64,000 nt of DNA from Raoultibacter phocaeensis (GTDB lineage: Bacteria > Actinomycetota > Coriobacteriia > Coriobacteriales > Eggerthellaceae), in contig NZ_CABDUX010000002.1 in assembly GCF_901411515.1 (NCBI RefSeq), positions 868,001-932,000 on the forward strand. The letters are read 5' to 3'. This document shows, piece after piece, positions 52,180 through 61,209 of this stretch; the stretch's first letter is position 1; the number at the start of each line of letters is the position of its first letter. Below the pieces are notes generated by a model, which saw only the letters and a program-made list of their open reading frames with translations, ran no database searches and was not told the DNA's origin. A program made the translations under genes and the position numbers.

Positions 52180-52989
52180 GTGGCTGTTGTCGAATATCTG
52201 CCGCGCACGTGCGCGGCGCCGAGCGAAACCGAGGAACGTCCTATCAGGATATACCTCAACGAAACGCCGGTGGCGGTAAGCCAGGGAAGCCCCTATGGGC
52301 TCTCGGAGCTCGCCGTCGGCTACCTGCTTTCCGAAGGCCTTATCTTCGACCGCGACCAGCTTCTGCACGTCGAAGTAGACGAGGCGGGAGCCGAAGTGTA
52401 CGTGCAAAGCGGTGAAAGCGCCGAAGCAGGCTACGTGCCGCTCCATCGCGTCACCTCGTCGGGGTGCGCTCAGTCAGCGCTTCTGCGGAGCACTTCGGCG
52501 ATCGCTTCGCCCCGGGCGCTTTCGACCGAGTCCCGCTTCGATGCCGATGCGCTGCTCGCGTGTATGGACGAGCTGTGCGAGCGCAGTCCGCGCCGCAATA
52601 CGGGGGAGTGCGTTCACGGCTGCGGTCTCGGCGAGCCGGGCGCGGACGGGCTTCTGCTCGTGCGCGAGGACATCGGCCGCCATAACGCGATGGACAAGCT
52701 CATCGGCCAGGCATGGCTCGATCGCATCGATGTGCGCGACAAAGCGCTGTTCATCACGGGGCGCATCAGCGCGGAGATGGCGCTCAAAGCCCACCGCGGC
52801 GGCTGCCCGGTGCTCGTATCGCGCAAGTCGGCGACCGATGAAGCCGTGCGGCGCGCCGAAAGCCTCGGCGTCACGCTCGTTTCCCACTGCCGGGGCGGCC
52901 GCATGCGCGTGCTTTCCCGCCACGACCGCATCGCGCACTGCGGTACACAGCCGGCCAATACTGCATATTTTTCAGAAAAATATGCATAA
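52180..52989 (+). CDS. fdhD: Formate dehydrogenase accessory sulfurtransferase FdhD
   Basis: A 269-residue FdhD protein that supplies sulfur to the molybdenum cofactor of FdhA. Family blocks GLSELAVGYLLSEGLI, LVREDIGRHNAMDKLIG and TGRISAEMALKAHRGGCPVL are present. The conserved Cys region reads VTSSGCAQSALL, with a single Cys rather than the CGVCG of E. coli; other Gram-positive FdhD proteins also lack the CxxC pair, so function is likely kept. GTG start follows AAAGGAGG. Its 3' end overlaps an AT-rich palindrome. Confidence 0.9.
   Translation: MAVVEYLPRTCAAPSETEERPIRIYLNETPVAVSQGSPYGLSELAVGYLLSEGLIFDRDQLLHVEVDEAGAEVYVQSGESAEAGYVPLHRVTSSGCAQSALLRSTSAIASPRALSTESRFDADALLACMDELCERSPRRNTGECVHGCGLGEPGADGLLLVREDIGRHNAMDKLIGQAWLDRIDVRDKALFITGRISAEMALKAHRGGCPVLVSRKSATDEAVRRAESLGVTLVSHCRGGRMRVLSRHDRIAHCGTQPANTAYFSEKYA
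52963..52985. terminator. AT-rich hairpin at the end of fdhD
   Basis: GCATATTTTT and AAAAATATGC form a perfect 10-bp stem around CAG, overlapping the last codons of fdhD. It may end the fdh transcript or serve as an upstream element of the pyrR promoter, which starts ten bases later. Confidence 0.45.
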
Positions 52990-52994
52990 AGGGG

Positions 52995-53023
52995 TTACAA
53001 AGCAGCTCCAAAGCGCATATACT
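52995..53023 (+). promoter_or_regulatory. pyr operon promoter
   Basis: TTACAA (52995-53000), a 17-base spacer and TATACT (53018-53023) give a good vegetative promoter. Transcription would start near 53030, right at the beginning of the PyrR attenuator leader. Confidence 0.75.
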
Positions 53024-53030
53024 GCGCTCT

Positions 53031-53137
53031 AGTCCTTTAAAAGCGGTACAGAGAGACCGACAAGGCTTGCAAGCTGCATCACATCACATACGCAGCCAGC
53101 AACTCGGAAGCCTTTGTCTGTCGCAGAGGCATTTTTT
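53031..53137 (+). promoter_or_regulatory. PyrR-type attenuator leader of pyrRBC
   Basis: The PyrR binding hairpin has outer pairing CCTT with AAGG, an inner stem CGGT with ACCG and the loop CAGAGAG (53049-53055), matching the CNGNGAG consensus bound by PyrR with UMP. A terminator follows: GCCTTTG (53110-53116) with CAGAGGC (53124-53130), then A and six T. When UMP is high, PyrR holding the hairpin allows the terminator to form. The leader from 53030 to the pyrR start is about 230 bases. Confidence 0.85.
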
Positions 53138-53249
53138 ATGCCTTGGCGCAGGCGGGCACACGGTTTCGGGCACGTCCCAAACCGGCGCGGCGGGGAACCC
53201 CAGCCGACGAGAGCCGAATGGTCAGTCTGTACGCACTCGAGAGAAGTAA

Positions 53250-53846
<597 letters not shown>

Positions 53847-53847
53847 G

Positions 53848-54792
53848 ATGGCGTTTTCCCACAAGCACCTTATCGACATCACGGAATATTCTGCCGATGA
53901 CATCATGCTGCTTCTTGAGACCGCTGTTAAGTTCAAGGAGGTCAACGAACGCAAGATCAAGAAGGTTCCCACGCTCAAAGGCTTCACGGTCGTGAACATG
54001 TTCAACGAGCCTTCGACCCGTACGCGTTCGTCGTTCGAGATAGCCGAGAAGCGTCTTTCCTGCGACAGTCTGAACTTCGGCGGTTCGTCCACCTCGGCGG
54101 TGAAGGGCGAAAGCCTCGTCGACACGATCGAGACGCTGTGCTCCTACAAGATCGACATGGTCATCGTGCGTGACAAGCATGCGGGTGTTCCGCGGCTCAT
54201 CGCCGACGTTTCGGGTGCGCACGTGATCGACGCGGGCGACGGCAAGCACCAGCATCCCACCCAGGCCATGCTCGACCTCTACTCGATATGGGAGGCGAAA
54301 GGAGATCTTTCCGGGCTCAAAGTGGGCGTCGTGGGCGATATCGGCCACTCGCGCGTGTGCGGAAGCCTTATCCCCGCTCTCAAGATCATGGGATGCGAAG
54401 TGACCGTCATCGCGCCGCCGACGCTCATGCCGGCCCGTCCCGACGTGCTCGGAGCCGATCACGTGACTTCGAACCTCGATGAGGCGTTGCCCGAACTCGA
54501 TGTGGTCTACATGCTGCGCATTCAGCGCGAGCGCCTCGAGGGAGCGCCGTACCCCTCCTTGCGCGAATACAACCGACTCTTCGGCCTCACCAAGGAGCGC
54601 GAGCCGCTCATGAAGCCCGATGCGATCATCTGTCATCCCGGTCCCATCAACCGCGGCGTCGAACTCGACAGCTACATGGCTGACTATCCGAACCGGTCGG
54701 TCATTCTCGATCAGGTCTATGCGGGCATTCTCACTCGCATGGCCGCATTATACCTACTACTCGGGGGGAGCGAAGATGGCCTTACTGCTTAA
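53848..54792 (+). CDS. pyrB: Aspartate carbamoyltransferase catalytic subunit
   Basis: A 314-residue enzyme joining carbamoyl phosphate and aspartate in pyrimidine synthesis. Carbamoyl-phosphate motif FNEPSTRTRSSFE, HQHPTQAMLD and VVYMLRIQRER with later HPGPINRGVEL are all present. No regulatory pyrI gene follows, as usual in PyrR-controlled Gram-positive operons. It overlaps pyrC by 17 bases, so the two proteins are coupled. Confidence 0.96.
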   Translation: MAFSHKHLIDITEYSADDIMLLLETAVKFKEVNERKIKKVPTLKGFTVVNMFNEPSTRTRSSFEIAEKRLSCDSLNFGGSSTSAVKGESLVDTIETLCSYKIDMVIVRDKHAGVPRLIADVSGAHVIDAGDGKHQHPTQAMLDLYSIWEAKGDLSGLKVGVVGDIGHSRVCGSLIPALKIMGCEVTVIAPPTLMPARPDVLGADHVTSNLDEALPELDVVYMLRIQRERLEGAPYPSLREYNRLFGLTKEREPLMKPDAIICHPGPINRGVELDSYMADYPNRSVILDQVYAGILTRMAALYLLLGGSEDGLTA

Positions 54793-56068
54793 GAACGCGC
54801 GTTTGATCGATCCGCAGATCGGACTCGATGAAGTTGCCGACATGATCGTCCGCGACGGTGCGATCGTGGAAATCGGACAGAACCTTTCCATCGAGAAGGG
54901 CATCGAGAAGGACCTCTCGGGCAAGATCGTCGTGCCCGGACTCGTGGATATGCACGTGCACCTGCGCGAACCCGGCCAGGAACAGAAGGAAGACATTGCG
55001 AGCGGAACGAGGGCTGCGGCCCACGGAGGCTTCACGGCGGTGTGCTGCATGCCCAACACTAAGCCGGTGACCGACAACGCGACCGCCGTTGAGTTCATCC
55101 AGGCGCGTGCGAACGCGGTCGGAAAATGCCGCGTGCATGTTGCCGGAGCCTGCAGCCAGGGGCTCAAGGGCGAGACGCTCTCCGAGATGGGCGACATGGT
55201 CGCCCACGGCGCGGTGGCGTTCACCGACGACGGACGCGGCGTGCAGGATGCGGGCATGATGCGCCGCGTCATGGATTACGCGAGCATGTTCGACCGACCC
55301 ATCATGAGCCACTGCCAGGACGAGGCGCTCGTGGGCGAGGGCCAGGTGAACGAGGGCGTAGTTTCGACTCGCCTCGGCATGCTCGGATGGCCCGCCGAGG
55401 GCGAGGAAATCCAGATCGCCCGCGATATCGCACTCTGCCGCCTGACGGGCTGCCCGTTGCACATCCAGCACCTTACGACGACGCAAGGCCTCGATCTTGT
55501 GCGCGCTGCAAAGGAAGAGGGGCTGCCGGTAACCTGCGAGGTGACGCCGCACCATCTGTTCTTGAACGAGTGGGCCATCGGCGACGACTACAACACCTTC
55601 CTCAAAGTGAACCCGCCCTTGCGTACGCCCGAGGATTGCAACGCGCTCATCGACGGCGTCATCGACGGCACCATCGACGCCATCGTGACCGATCACGCGC
55701 CGCACACCGCATGGGAGAAGAACTGCGAGTTCGAGATCGCCCCGTTCGGCATGATCGGCCTCGAAACCTCGCTTGCGCTCATCCTTACGAACCTCGTGGA
55801 CCCCGGGCATCTTTCTTGGGGGCGTGCCATCGAGCTCATGAGCGTGAACCCGCGCGCGATTCTGCGCGTCGATCGCGTAGCGCTTGAGGCCGGATGCACG
55901 GCCGACCTCACGGTCATCGATCCTGAAGCCGAGTGGACGGTCGATGCTGCGGATTTCCTCTCGAAGGCCACGAACTCCGGCTTCATCGGCGAAGAGCTCA
56001 AGGGCCGCGCCACCGACGTGTTCGTCGGCGGCTACGCGACCTTGGAGGATGGCGCTATCGTCGAGTAG
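54776..56068 (+). CDS. pyrC: Dihydroorotase
   Basis: A 430-residue class I dihydroorotase (amidohydrolase with two zincs). Metal-binding DMHVHLREPG near residue 60, later HCQDEAL, HIQHLTT and IVTDHAPH carrying the catalytic Asp are visible. It catalyses cyclisation of carbamoyl-aspartate. The ATG at 54776 lies inside the pyrB end. In many relatives the carA gene comes next; here it is about 6.9 kb away. Confidence 0.96.
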   Translation: MALLLKNARLIDPQIGLDEVADMIVRDGAIVEIGQNLSIEKGIEKDLSGKIVVPGLVDMHVHLREPGQEQKEDIASGTRAAAHGGFTAVCCMPNTKPVTDNATAVEFIQARANAVGKCRVHVAGACSQGLKGETLSEMGDMVAHGAVAFTDDGRGVQDAGMMRRVMDYASMFDRPIMSHCQDEALVGEGQVNEGVVSTRLGMLGWPAEGEEIQIARDIALCRLTGCPLHIQHLTTTQGLDLVRAAKEEGLPVTCEVTPHHLFLNEWAIGDDYNTFLKVNPPLRTPEDCNALIDGVIDGTIDAIVTDHAPHTAWEKNCEFEIAPFGMIGLETSLALILTNLVDPGHLSWGRAIELMSVNPRAILRVDRVALEAGCTADLTVIDPEAEWTVDAADFLSKATNSGFIGEELKGRATDVFVGGYATLEDGAIVE

Positions 56069-56118
56069 TCTCGAGCCGCAAAACCAGAGGAAGCTCACTC
56101 GCTTACTCTGTGGTTATC

Positions 56119-56142
56119 GGGGCCGGGCAAGTGTCCGGCCCC
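56119..56142 (+). terminator. Hairpin after pyrC
   Basis: GGGGCCGG (56119-56126) and CCGGCCCC (56135-56142) form a perfect eight-pair stem 50 bases after the pyrC stop. Only TT follows, so it may be an imperfect terminator. Confidence 0.5.
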
Positions 56143-56664
56143 TTGCGTGCCGCCTGTGAAGGAGCCACTGCGCTGCCCGCAAGCCCCGTCCCCGCAGCAC
56201 CGCTGCCCGCGAGTCCCCGCTTCCCGATCCCTAGCGCGTATCCTACAGGACCTTTTGCTTCACGATAGGGCTTACCTGTGTTCTGGAGGCTCTCAAAGCC
56301 CAATAATTGCCGCTGTGAAGGGTTTCATAATGCATTACCAATACAAGCAAATTACTTGCTTCTAATAACCCCAGTTCATTGGCTTGCTGACTTCTCAGCG
56401 CAAACGAAAGCCTTTCGCTTGCGCATCTTGCTGATGCATTAAAACCAAAAAACGCTTCACGGCGGCAATTTTTGGGCTACGAAGCCGCTTCGCGTGCCAT
56501 TTTAGAACTTACGAAGCCGCTTCGGGTGCTATATTGATTTTCTTATTAAGTTGATGCAGGCGCTCTTCGCGATCGCGAAGCAGCCCGAACAGAAACCGAG
56601 CCCTCGTTTCCCGTCTACGCTTGCAATTTCCTCCCGTACGAGGGCTTGTGAGGGGTGTGCGCCT
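56143..56664. other. AT-richer intergenic stretch with paired palindromes
   Basis: From about 56240 the sequence is noticeably more AT-rich than its surroundings and holds no supported gene. CGAAGCCGCTTCG, a 13-bp palindrome, occurs at 56480-56492 and again at 56512-56524, 32 bases apart, each preceded by TA and followed by GTGC with one base between. The composition shift suggests imported DNA or a remnant around the following gene. Frames open to the right (from 56551) are probably upstream extensions of that gene. Confidence 0.45.
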
Positions 56665-57657
56665 ATGGACAGAGCAAGGGTTTATTTCGCATATGGAACT
56701 GCGTTGCAGATTCTGAGAACGACGTCTCCAGAGCAACGGGTCGCGGTGCTTGGCGACAAACGCAGTCTTCCCGATTGCGCGCCGAACGAACAAGAGTATG
56801 CTGACATCATCGATCGTCTTCGATCGGCGCACCCGCGAGTGCACATTGATCAGCCGATTCATGTTTTGGTCGGTGACGACGGTCATCGACGTCTTTCGCA
56901 TAGCTTCAAGGAACATGTGCTGTCAACGCCGCTTTCGGGTGCATCGTTCTATCGGCTTGCGAAGGGCGTATACACGGCAGCTCCCGCTTTGTCTCTTGTC
57001 CATATGGCTTCCCATGAGAAGCATGCAGTTGGTATACAGGAGTTGGCGTACGAATTATGCGGAACGTACCAAACACGTCGGACGGGAGTCGAATCCGCTT
57101 ACAATGTGGCACCCCTTGCCTCCGTGCGGGGACTGCGCGATTTCGTTTCACGAAACGCCTCGCTGGGCGGAGCGCAAAAGGCCATGCGGAGCTTGCGCTA
57201 CGTTGCCGACGGCTCAGCCTCGGCTCGCGAAACGAAGCAGGCGCTCGTGCTCGGACTGCCTCATATGCATGGCGGGTATGGCCTCGGTGTACCGCGCATG
57301 AATTACGAGGTACAGGCGAGTTCGGCTGCCCGGGCGATCACGGGAAAGCAAAGCTTTCGCTGCGATTTGTGTTGGCCGGATGCGAAACTCGATGTGGAAT
57401 ACCAAAGCAGGGAGTCGCATTCGGGCGAAGAGAGCCGTATCGGCGATTCTCGCAGAACGAATGCGCTCGTGTCCATGGGGTGGACGGTTATCGAAATCAC
57501 CAACGATGAGCTCGATAGTCTTGTCGCGACCGATACGATAGCCGATGCGATTCGTCGGCATTTGGGAAAGCGAGGGCGCGTGCGCGTGCCCGATTACCAT
57601 GCCCGTAAGCTAAAGCTCAGAAGACAGCTGGGTCTTGCCGTGGGGTACGAGTGTTGA
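56665..57657 (+). CDS. Protein with C-terminal Vsr/DUF559-like endonuclease fold
   Basis: A 330-residue protein I do not recognise as a named gene. The C-terminal third contains FRCDLCWPDAKLDVEYQSRE, then a pattern D-x-x-R-x-x-x-L near SRRTNALVSMGWTVIEITNDEL; this order matches the PD-(D/E)xK nuclease fold of the Vsr/DUF559 type. The N-terminal part may be an AbiEi-like winged-helix module (about residues 60-130), but this is weak. The start is uncertain: ATG at 56665 follows GAGGGG, while frames remain open to 56551. A 26-base direct repeat overlaps the stop codon (57635 and 57661). It sits in an AT-richer patch, so recent gain is possible. Confidence 0.5.
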   Translation: MDRARVYFAYGTALQILRTTSPEQRVAVLGDKRSLPDCAPNEQEYADIIDRLRSAHPRVHIDQPIHVLVGDDGHRRLSHSFKEHVLSTPLSGASFYRLAKGVYTAAPALSLVHMASHEKHAVGIQELAYELCGTYQTRRTGVESAYNVAPLASVRGLRDFVSRNASLGGAQKAMRSLRYVADGSASARETKQALVLGLPHMHGGYGLGVPRMNYEVQASSAARAITGKQSFRCDLCWPDAKLDVEYQSRESHSGEESRIGDSRRTNALVSMGWTVIEITNDELDSLVATDTIADAIRRHLGKRGRVRVPDYHARKLKLRRQLGLAVGYEC

Positions 57658-57751
57658 CGATTGCCGCGGGGTACGAGTGAGGGCGCTGGCGAAGGATGGG
57701 GTTTCACGATCGCCCGCGTTCCACGGCGCTTCGTCTTGCTTGCGAAAGAAA

Positions 57752-57777
57752 GGGGCGCCTCCGAAATGAAGCGCCCC
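57752..57777 (-). terminator. Terminator of the alpha/beta hydrolase gene
   Basis: GGGGCGC (57752-57758) pairs with GCGCCCC (57771-57777). On the minus strand the stem is followed by TTTCTTTC, so it probably ends the hydrolase transcript, whose stop is 28 bases away. Confidence 0.65.
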
Positions 57778-57805
57778 GCTGGACTGTCGTTATGCAGTCG
57801 CTGCC

Positions 57806-58693
57806 CTACTCGTGGCGGCTGAGGAAATCCTCCACGACCTCAAGGCATTCGTCGGGATGTGTGACGTTGGCGATGTGGGGTGCTCCTTGGATGAGCGCCC
57901 ATTCGCATCCAGGGATAAGGTCGACGCCCTCTTTGACGACGAGCGGCGTTCCCTCATCGTCGGTGCCCGAAAGTGCCATGCACGGCACCTTGATGTCCTT
58001 CACGCCTTCGCGGACATCCCAGTCTTTCATCTTGCCCGTGACTACGAATTCGCTTGCGCCCTGCATGATCTCGTAGCATTCGCCGACGCCGGCGAACGAT
58101 TCGCTGATGAAATCAGGATAGTCCTTTTCGTACAGGCCCACCACATGGCGCATGTAATACTCGTCGTAGGCGGCCTTCGCTTCGGGGGTCTCGTAGTCGC
58201 CGGTGCGCTCGGCTTCTGCGATGGCTTTCTGCATGTCTTCGGGCATGTACTTGATGAGGCGATTCGCCTCGGAAAGCCACGTGGCGATGCGCGCGGGCGA
58301 GGAATTGATCACAAACGAGTTCACGCCGGAATCATCCTTCATCATGCACAGCATACCGAGCATGCCGCCCCAGGAATTGCCGAACAGGTGGATGTCGTCG
58401 AGGCCGAGCGCTTTGCGTACGGTATAGAACTCGTCGACCCATAAATCGTAGGTGTAGAAATCGTCGTCCTGGTGGGGGATCATTGATTTTCCGCAGCCGA
58501 TCTGGTCGTAGAACACCACTTGGCGGCCGTACCGATCGGCCAGCTCTGCGTAGGTGAGCAGGTAGTTGTGGCAATCGCCCGGACCGCCGTGCAATACGAG
58601 CAGTGTCTTTTTCCCCGGTTGGTTTTCCCCTACGATCTTGCAATAGGTTTTGAAGCCGTTGTAGTCTACGTATTCCTCGCGGATCTTGGCCAT
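57806..58693 (-). CDS. Alpha/beta hydrolase, proline iminopeptidase-like (S33)
   Basis: A 295-residue serine hydrolase. Oxyanion motif LHGGPGDCHNY, nucleophile GNSWGGMLG (Ser near residue 114), and APHIANVTHPDE with the catalytic His are present; the cap is rich in acidic residues. The length and HGGPG motif match proline-specific peptidases, but related enzymes hydrolyse esters or lactones. The ATG at 58693 follows GAAAGGAG. It is divergent from the TPM-like gene. Confidence 0.87.
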   Translation of the reverse strand: MAKIREEYVDYNGFKTYCKIVGENQPGKKTLLVLHGGPGDCHNYLLTYAELADRYGRQVVFYDQIGCGKSMIPHQDDDFYTYDLWVDEFYTVRKALGLDDIHLFGNSWGGMLGMLCMMKDDSGVNSFVINSSPARIATWLSEANRLIKYMPEDMQKAIAEAERTGDYETPEAKAAYDEYYMRHVVGLYEKDYPDFISESFAGVGECYEIMQGASEFVVTGKMKDWDVREGVKDIKVPCMALSGTDDEGTPLVVKEGVDLIPGCEWALIQGAPHIANVTHPDECLEVVEDFLSRHE

Positions 58694-58977
58694 GAAAGCT
58701 CCTTTCGGTGTAAACGGCTGCGTGCGGGATGCGCGTCTGCGAGCGCCGAGGCGCAGGGTCGCGCAGGCGAACTTCCCTCGTTTCGAAGTATGGCTGTTCG
58801 AATTGGTTTTTGCAATGAGTCCGAGTTGAGCAGCGGGAAAAGCGCAGCGTATCAGCAGGGGAGACGCACCCGATCTGCAAAGCAACAGTTTGGTGCGGGC
58901 TTTGGATTTCGGGCGACATGCGGATGTGCGCTGCTCGGCTCATGGTAGAATGGCGAAATTCGACGGGAAGGAGAGCG

Positions 58978-60090
58978 ATGGGCAGGTCTGGCGGAGGAAG
59001 AAGCGGGGGAGGCGGATTCTCCGGCGGCGGCCGGTCGTTCGGCGGCTTTTCCGGGGGAGGCCGATCTTCGGGCGGTTTTTCCGGCGGCAGATCCTCTGGC
59101 GGCGGGCGCAGCGGCTCTCCTTTCGGCGGCGGCTTTTCCAGTGGAGGACGCAGCGGCGGCTCTCCTTTCGGCGGCGGTGGCGGACATTTCCCCGTGTTCA
59201 TCCCCATGCCCCGCTTCTCGGGCGGCGGTTCGGGCGGAGGCCCGACAGGCGGCATGCCTCCGAGCGGGGGCGGACCTGCGCCTGGCAGCTCGGGCTCGAG
59301 TTCCGGCTGCGGATGCCGCACCATCGCTATAATCTTCGCCGTACTCCTTGTCATCGGCATGGTCGGTGCGCTGTTCACCCAATGCAGCGGCTCGGGTGCG
59401 GCGGGCGCGCCCGCTTCCACGGTCGAACGCGAGGCGCTGCCTTCGTCTGCTGTTGACGAGACCGGCTACTATACCGACAACGACGGTGACTGGATCCGCA
59501 ACGCTTCTGTGCTCGAGAAAGGTATGAAGGCGTTTTTCAAGGAAACCGGCGTGCAGCCGTACCTGTACATAGAGAAGAACGGCTCGGTCACCTCCGTACA
59601 AAAGCTCACCGAACAGGCCGAAGCGCTCTACGACGAGCTCTTTACCGACGAAGCGCATTTTCTGCTCGTGTTCTGCGATGACGGCAACGGCGGCTTCAAT
59701 GCCGGGTACGCGGTCGGCTCGCAAGCGAAGACGATCATGGATGATGAGGCCGTCGGTATTCTGGCCGACTACCTTGATCGATATTACAACGATTATTCGC
59801 TCAGCGAGGAGGAGATATTCTCCAAAGCTTTCGAGGACACGGGCAAGCGCATCATGACGGTAACGAAATCGCCCCTTGTGCCCATCGCCGTGTGCCTTGC
59901 CGTTATCATCGTGGCAGGCATCGTGTTCGCCATCGTGAAAAACCGCAGCAAGCAAAAAGAGCTCGAGCGCCAGCACACCGAGCAGATACTCACTACGCCG
60001 CTTGAGAAATTCGGCGATCAGGAAGTAGAGAACCTCGCGAAGAAATACGAGGAACAGAAACCGGCCGAAGGCCAGACAGGAGAGAAATGA
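58978..60090 (+). CDS. Gly/Ser-rich TPM-like membrane protein
   Basis: A 370-residue protein. Residues 1-115 are almost pure Gly/Ser/Arg/Phe/Pro, with repeats such as GGGFSGGGRSFGG and SGGRSSGGG. A hydrophobic helix follows (about 120-140, IIFAVLLVIGMVGALF), then an extracytoplasmic domain of the TPM type (TGYYTDNDGDWI to about residue 280), a second helix (VPIAVCLAVIIVAGIVFAIV) and a charged tail. TPM domains occur beside stress proteins such as PspA, which follows here with a four-base overlap. Role in envelope stress is likely but not shown. ATG follows GGAAGGAG; a longer frame exists upstream. Confidence 0.75.
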   Translation: MGRSGGGRSGGGGFSGGGRSFGGFSGGGRSSGGFSGGRSSGGGRSGSPFGGGFSSGGRSGGSPFGGGGGHFPVFIPMPRFSGGGSGGGPTGGMPPSGGGPAPGSSGSSSGCGCRTIAIIFAVLLVIGMVGALFTQCSGSGAAGAPASTVEREALPSSAVDETGYYTDNDGDWIRNASVLEKGMKAFFKETGVQPYLYIEKNGSVTSVQKLTEQAEALYDELFTDEAHFLLVFCDDGNGGFNAGYAVGSQAKTIMDDEAVGILADYLDRYYNDYSLSEEEIFSKAFEDTGKRIMTVTKSPLVPIAVCLAVIIVAGIVFAIVKNRSKQKELERQHTEQILTTPLEKFGDQEVENLAKKYEEQKPAEGQTGEK

Positions 60091-60773
60091 CCATGGGCAT
60101 GCTAGACCGTTTTACCGACATTATCAAAGCCAACATAAACGATCTGCTCGACAAGGCGGAAGATCCCTCGAAGATGATCGACCAGTACATGCGCGATCTG
60201 ACTGAAAGCTTGGCTGAGGTCAAGCAGGAAACCGCCGGGGTCATGGCCGAAGAAACGCGCACGAAGCGCCTTGTCGACGAGAACACAGCCGAAGTCGCCC
60301 GCTACTACGGCCTTGCCCGCAAAGCGCTCGAGGCGGGAAGCGAAGAGGATGCGCGCGTGTTTCTCGCGAAGAAGCAGGAGTTCGAAGCCAAGGGAGAAAA
60401 TCTCAAGCAGGCATACGATGCGGCGCACGAGAACGCGAAGAAAATGCGCGAGATGCACGACAAGCTCGTGAGTGACATCGAAACGCTCAACGGTCGCCGC
60501 GAGGCCATCAAGGCCAAGGTGTCGGTTGCCAAGACCCAAGAGAAGATGAACGAGTTCGCTTCGTCTGCCGAGAAGACCGCTGGCACCATGAGCGCCTTCG
60601 ACCGTATGGAGGCCAAGGCCGATGCGATGCTCGATAAGGCGAACGCGATGGACGAGCTCGACCAGGCACCAGCTGACGAAGCTGCGGCGCTCGAGGAGAA
60701 GTATGCAAGCGCAGGCAACGATGCCGCGGTCGACGACGAGCTTGCGAAGCTGAAGGGCGAAATGGGCTTGTAG
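60087..60773 (+). CDS. pspA: PspA/IM30 family membrane-stress protein
   Basis: A 228-residue, mostly helical protein. The beginning MGMLDRFTDIIKANINDLLDKAEDP is characteristic of PspA/IM30, with long coiled coils to about residue 190 and an acidic Ala-rich tail. It binds and repairs damaged cytoplasmic membranes. Start overlaps the previous stop (ATGA); an ATG two codons later is equally possible. Pairing with a TPM-like membrane protein suggests an envelope-stress operon. It ends at a strong hairpin. Confidence 0.88.
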   Translation: MTMGMLDRFTDIIKANINDLLDKAEDPSKMIDQYMRDLTESLAEVKQETAGVMAEETRTKRLVDENTAEVARYYGLARKALEAGSEEDARVFLAKKQEFEAKGENLKQAYDAAHENAKKMREMHDKLVSDIETLNGRREAIKAKVSVAKTQEKMNEFASSAEKTAGTMSAFDRMEAKADAMLDKANAMDELDQAPADEAAALEEKYASAGNDAAVDDELAKLKGEMGL

Positions 60774-60804
60774 GCCGCTTCGCTCACATCCTGCTTAGCC
60801 GGAT

Positions 60805-60834
60805 GCCCCGCTGCGAATCGCAGCGGGGCGTTTC
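60805..60834 (+). terminator. Terminator after pspA
   Basis: GCCCCGCTGC pairs with GCAGCGGGGC around GAATC (60805-60829), followed by GTTTC. It lies 31 bases after the pspA stop. Confidence 0.75.
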
Positions 60835-61209
60835 ACGTGTGTGGGCGGTTGCCTTTTTGGGTGAGCGCCGTTCGATGATGTCCTGTTCGGCGGCAGCATC
60901 GCGCCGTAACGATGCTCATCTGGGTTTCGATCGGATTTCGATGCTATAGCTGGCGTAAACCCTGCTTGTGAGTACATATCGTGAAACGGCTTTGGGCGGG
61001 CGAGACTGCGCCGTTGTTTCGATTCAACCGTCAGAGGTACGAACTGACTGCCTTCGGGCAGGCGAGACCGCTCCGTTATTTTGATACTGCATTGTTTTGC
61101 GAAAACGGCCTTCCGATGGTGTCGAATCGCCGCTTTGCGATGCGCGGATGCCGACACCTGCGCATATCCCGATTCCTTTTCTGCATAAAATTGCACAAAA
61201 CCCTTTTAC
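60835..61209. other. Gap with imperfect 61-bp tandem repeat, left flank of the IS
   Basis: No supported gene. Two related segments, about 36 bases each, begin near 60991 (TTTGGGCGGGCGAGACTGCG) and 61052 (TTCGGGCAGGCGAGACCGCT), with roughly 80% identity by eye. The last bases before the IS are AT-rich (GCATAAAATTGCACAAAACC) and continued into the carA promoter before the element inserted. TTAC at 61206-61209 is one copy of the target duplication. Confidence 0.45.

Noticed and set aside
56480-56524. CRISPR-like repeat pair
   Set aside because: Only two 13-bp palindromes 32 bases apart, no further units and no cas genes in the window.
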